Shown piece after piece: positions 6,313-7,216 of a stretch of DNA of 7,216 nt. Source of the DNA: Methanosarcinales archaeon (GTDB lineage Archaea; Halobacteriota; Methanosarcinia; Methanosarcinales; Methanocomedenaceae); NCBI GenBank assembly GCA_030666885.1, contig DAOUWY010000095.1, forward strand, positions 1-7,216, read 5' to 3'. Each line of letters opens with the position of its first letter. The stretch's first letter is position 1. The position numbers were made by a program, and so were the translations under genes. Below the pieces are notes generated by a model, which saw nothing but the letters and a program-made list of their open reading frames with translations, was not told the DNA's origin and did no database searches.

Positions 6313-7211
6313 TCAACCTTCACCCCTTCGTGAGTAGGACTTGTGGTAATGGCTTCCCCGTCTGCAGAACTAATTGCATCCGCCACCTTTTCAGGATTGT
6401 CAGTAATAGCGACCATACAGCCCCCTCCTCCCGCACCCGTGGTCTTGGCACCCCATGCGCCGGCCCCGCGGGCAGCCCAGACAAGGTTCGAGAGTTCCAG
6501 TGAACCTACACCCAGTGCATCGAGCAGACCGTGGTTTATATCCATAAGACTTCCCAGTGCAGCGTAATCCCTGTTTTCGATCAATACTTCACCGTAACCG
6601 GAAAGGCTGCCAATTGTACTGATGATATGGTCAATTGCTACAGGGTAATCCTCTTTGAGCGACCGGACATTTGCCACCAGTTCCCTTGTAGATGAAAAAC
6701 TGCCGGTATAACCTATGACAATTGGACACCCGGGTAGTGACAACCTTTTCCTGCCAGGTATGGTCAGCGCGCCGCCCATTGTAGACACAAAGGTATCGGT
6801 GGGACTTGCCGCACCCTGTACCTTGCCTTCAATGGCATGCCCGATGGCTGCGATCTCATCAAGGGTATGGCCAGTATCGAATTGAACAGATAATGCATAC
6901 AGTGTTGCAATTGTCACCGCAGCCGAGGAACCAAGTCCGGAACCCACTGGCAGGTCGGATGTAATTTCGATCCTTACGCAACCGTTAATGTATTGTTCCA
7001 TTTCCCTTATACACTGGGTAACATAGGGGTGTCTTACAGTATCAAGGCCTGTTGTACCCAGACTTGAACTGATGGTATGCTCACCGGATGGCTGTACACT
7101 CACCCGTGTTCGCAGGTCCACTGCACAGGCAATGGCCTTCTCACCATATACCACTGCATGTTCGCCAAAGAAATAGATCTTACCGGGCGCGCTACAGGTA
7201 GTTATTGTCAT
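6309..7211 (-). CDS. mvk: mevalonate kinase (GHMP kinase family)
   Basis: This 300-residue cytosolic GHMP kinase converts mevalonate and ATP to mevalonate 5-phosphate. The three family motifs are present: APGKIYFFGEHAVVYG (8-23), the phosphate-binding loop PVGSGLGSSAAVT (88-100), and the C-terminal KTTGAGGGGCMVA (256-268). The catalytic Asp is D139 in SPTDTFVSTMGG. The GEHAVVYG signature separates mevalonate kinase from phosphomevalonate kinase and mevalonate diphosphate decarboxylase, neither of which is in the window. Length is typical of archaeal Mvk. The ATG is 5 bases from the right edge, so its ribosome-binding site and the operon promoter are not visible; the position of APGK at residue 8 fits a complete N-terminus. 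The stop TGA overlaps the ipk start. Confidence 0.95.
   Translation of the reverse strand: MTITTCSAPGKIYFFGEHAVVYGEKAIACAVDLRTRVSVQPSGEHTISSSLGTTGLDTVRHPYVTQCIREMEQYINGCVRIEITSDLPVGSGLGSSAAVTIATLYALSVQFDTGHTLDEIAAIGHAIEGKVQGAASPTDTFVSTMGGALTIPGRKRLSLPGCPIVIGYTGSFSSTRELVANVRSLKEDYPVAIDHIISTIGSLSGYGEVLIENRDYAALGSLMDINHGLLDALGVGSLELSNLVWAARGAGAWGAKTTGAGGGGCMVAITDNPEKVADAISSADGEAITTSPTHEGVKVE
6320..6326 (-). promoter_or_regulatory. Shine-Dalgarno site of ipk inside the end of mvk
   Basis: GGGGTGA on the minus strand, with a 7-nt spacer to the ipk ATG. It matches the GGTGA anti-16S core and overlaps the last codons of mvk. Together with the 4-bp ATGA overlap (6309-6312), it points to reinitiation or coupled translation of Ipk after Mvk. 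Confidence 0.7.
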
Positions 7212-7216
7212 ACTAA

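Noticed and set aside
6421..6445. Strong Shine-Dalgarno-like GGGAGGAGG on the minus strand inside mvk
   Set aside because: It encodes the Gly-rich C-terminal GHMP motif and no plausible start codon with an open gene follows it.
1..7216. Search for tRNA, rRNA, CRISPR, insertion sequence, defence or mobile-element content
   Set aside because: Nothing seen by eye: no direct-repeat arrays, no terminal inverted repeats, no transposase or integrase motifs; nearly all bases are in six housekeeping-type genes.

Overview
The window looks like a chromosomal segment of a euryarchaeon, most likely a methanogen or a relative in the Methanosarcinales/Methanomicrobia range. The evidence is the archaeal-type lower isoprenoid pathway (isopentenyl phosphate kinase plus FMN-dependent type II isomerase), a short archaeal RNase J, and an archaea-specific DHH/RecJ-like protein with DnaJ-type zinc fingers. 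Starts are ATG, several with good Shine-Dalgarno sites. The taxonomic placement is inference from gene content and protein flavour, not from a search.

Every convincing gene is on the minus strand, so transcription runs from high to low coordinates: mvk (6309-7211) -> ipk (5509-6312) -> fni/idi2 (4366-5460) -> rnj (2975-4315) -> idsA (1979-2944) -> a DHH phosphoesterase gene (1-1913, cut by the left edge). mvk and ipk overlap by 4 bp (ATGA). The other gaps are 48, 50, 30 and 65 bp. The first five genes look like one operon. Whether the DHH gene is read through or has its own promoter is open, because its gap is the longest and it has no visible Shine-Dalgarno site. The promoter of the whole unit lies outside the window, which holds only 5 bases before the mvk start.

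Four genes form a pathway segment. Mevalonate is phosphorylated by Mvk. Enzymes not in this window convert the product to isopentenyl phosphate. Ipk then makes isopentenyl diphosphate (IPP), Fni interconverts IPP and DMAPP, and IdsA condenses them to a long prenyl diphosphate, probably C20 GGPP, for archaeal ether lipids. Two nucleic-acid enzymes accompany them: RNase J sits between fni and idsA, and the DHH/OB/S1 protein follows idsA.

No rRNA, tRNA, CRISPR array, insertion sequence or plus-strand gene was seen, and coding density is very high. The window is mostly a known type of archaeal housekeeping cluster. Points worth a second look are the UAG at the end of fni, whose frame stays open (apart from a second UAG) to a UAA overlapping the rnj start; an AT-only triplet-repeat spacer before fni; an Arg at a usually lysine position in Ipk; and the unexplained coupling of RNA/DNA-processing enzymes with lipid synthesis.
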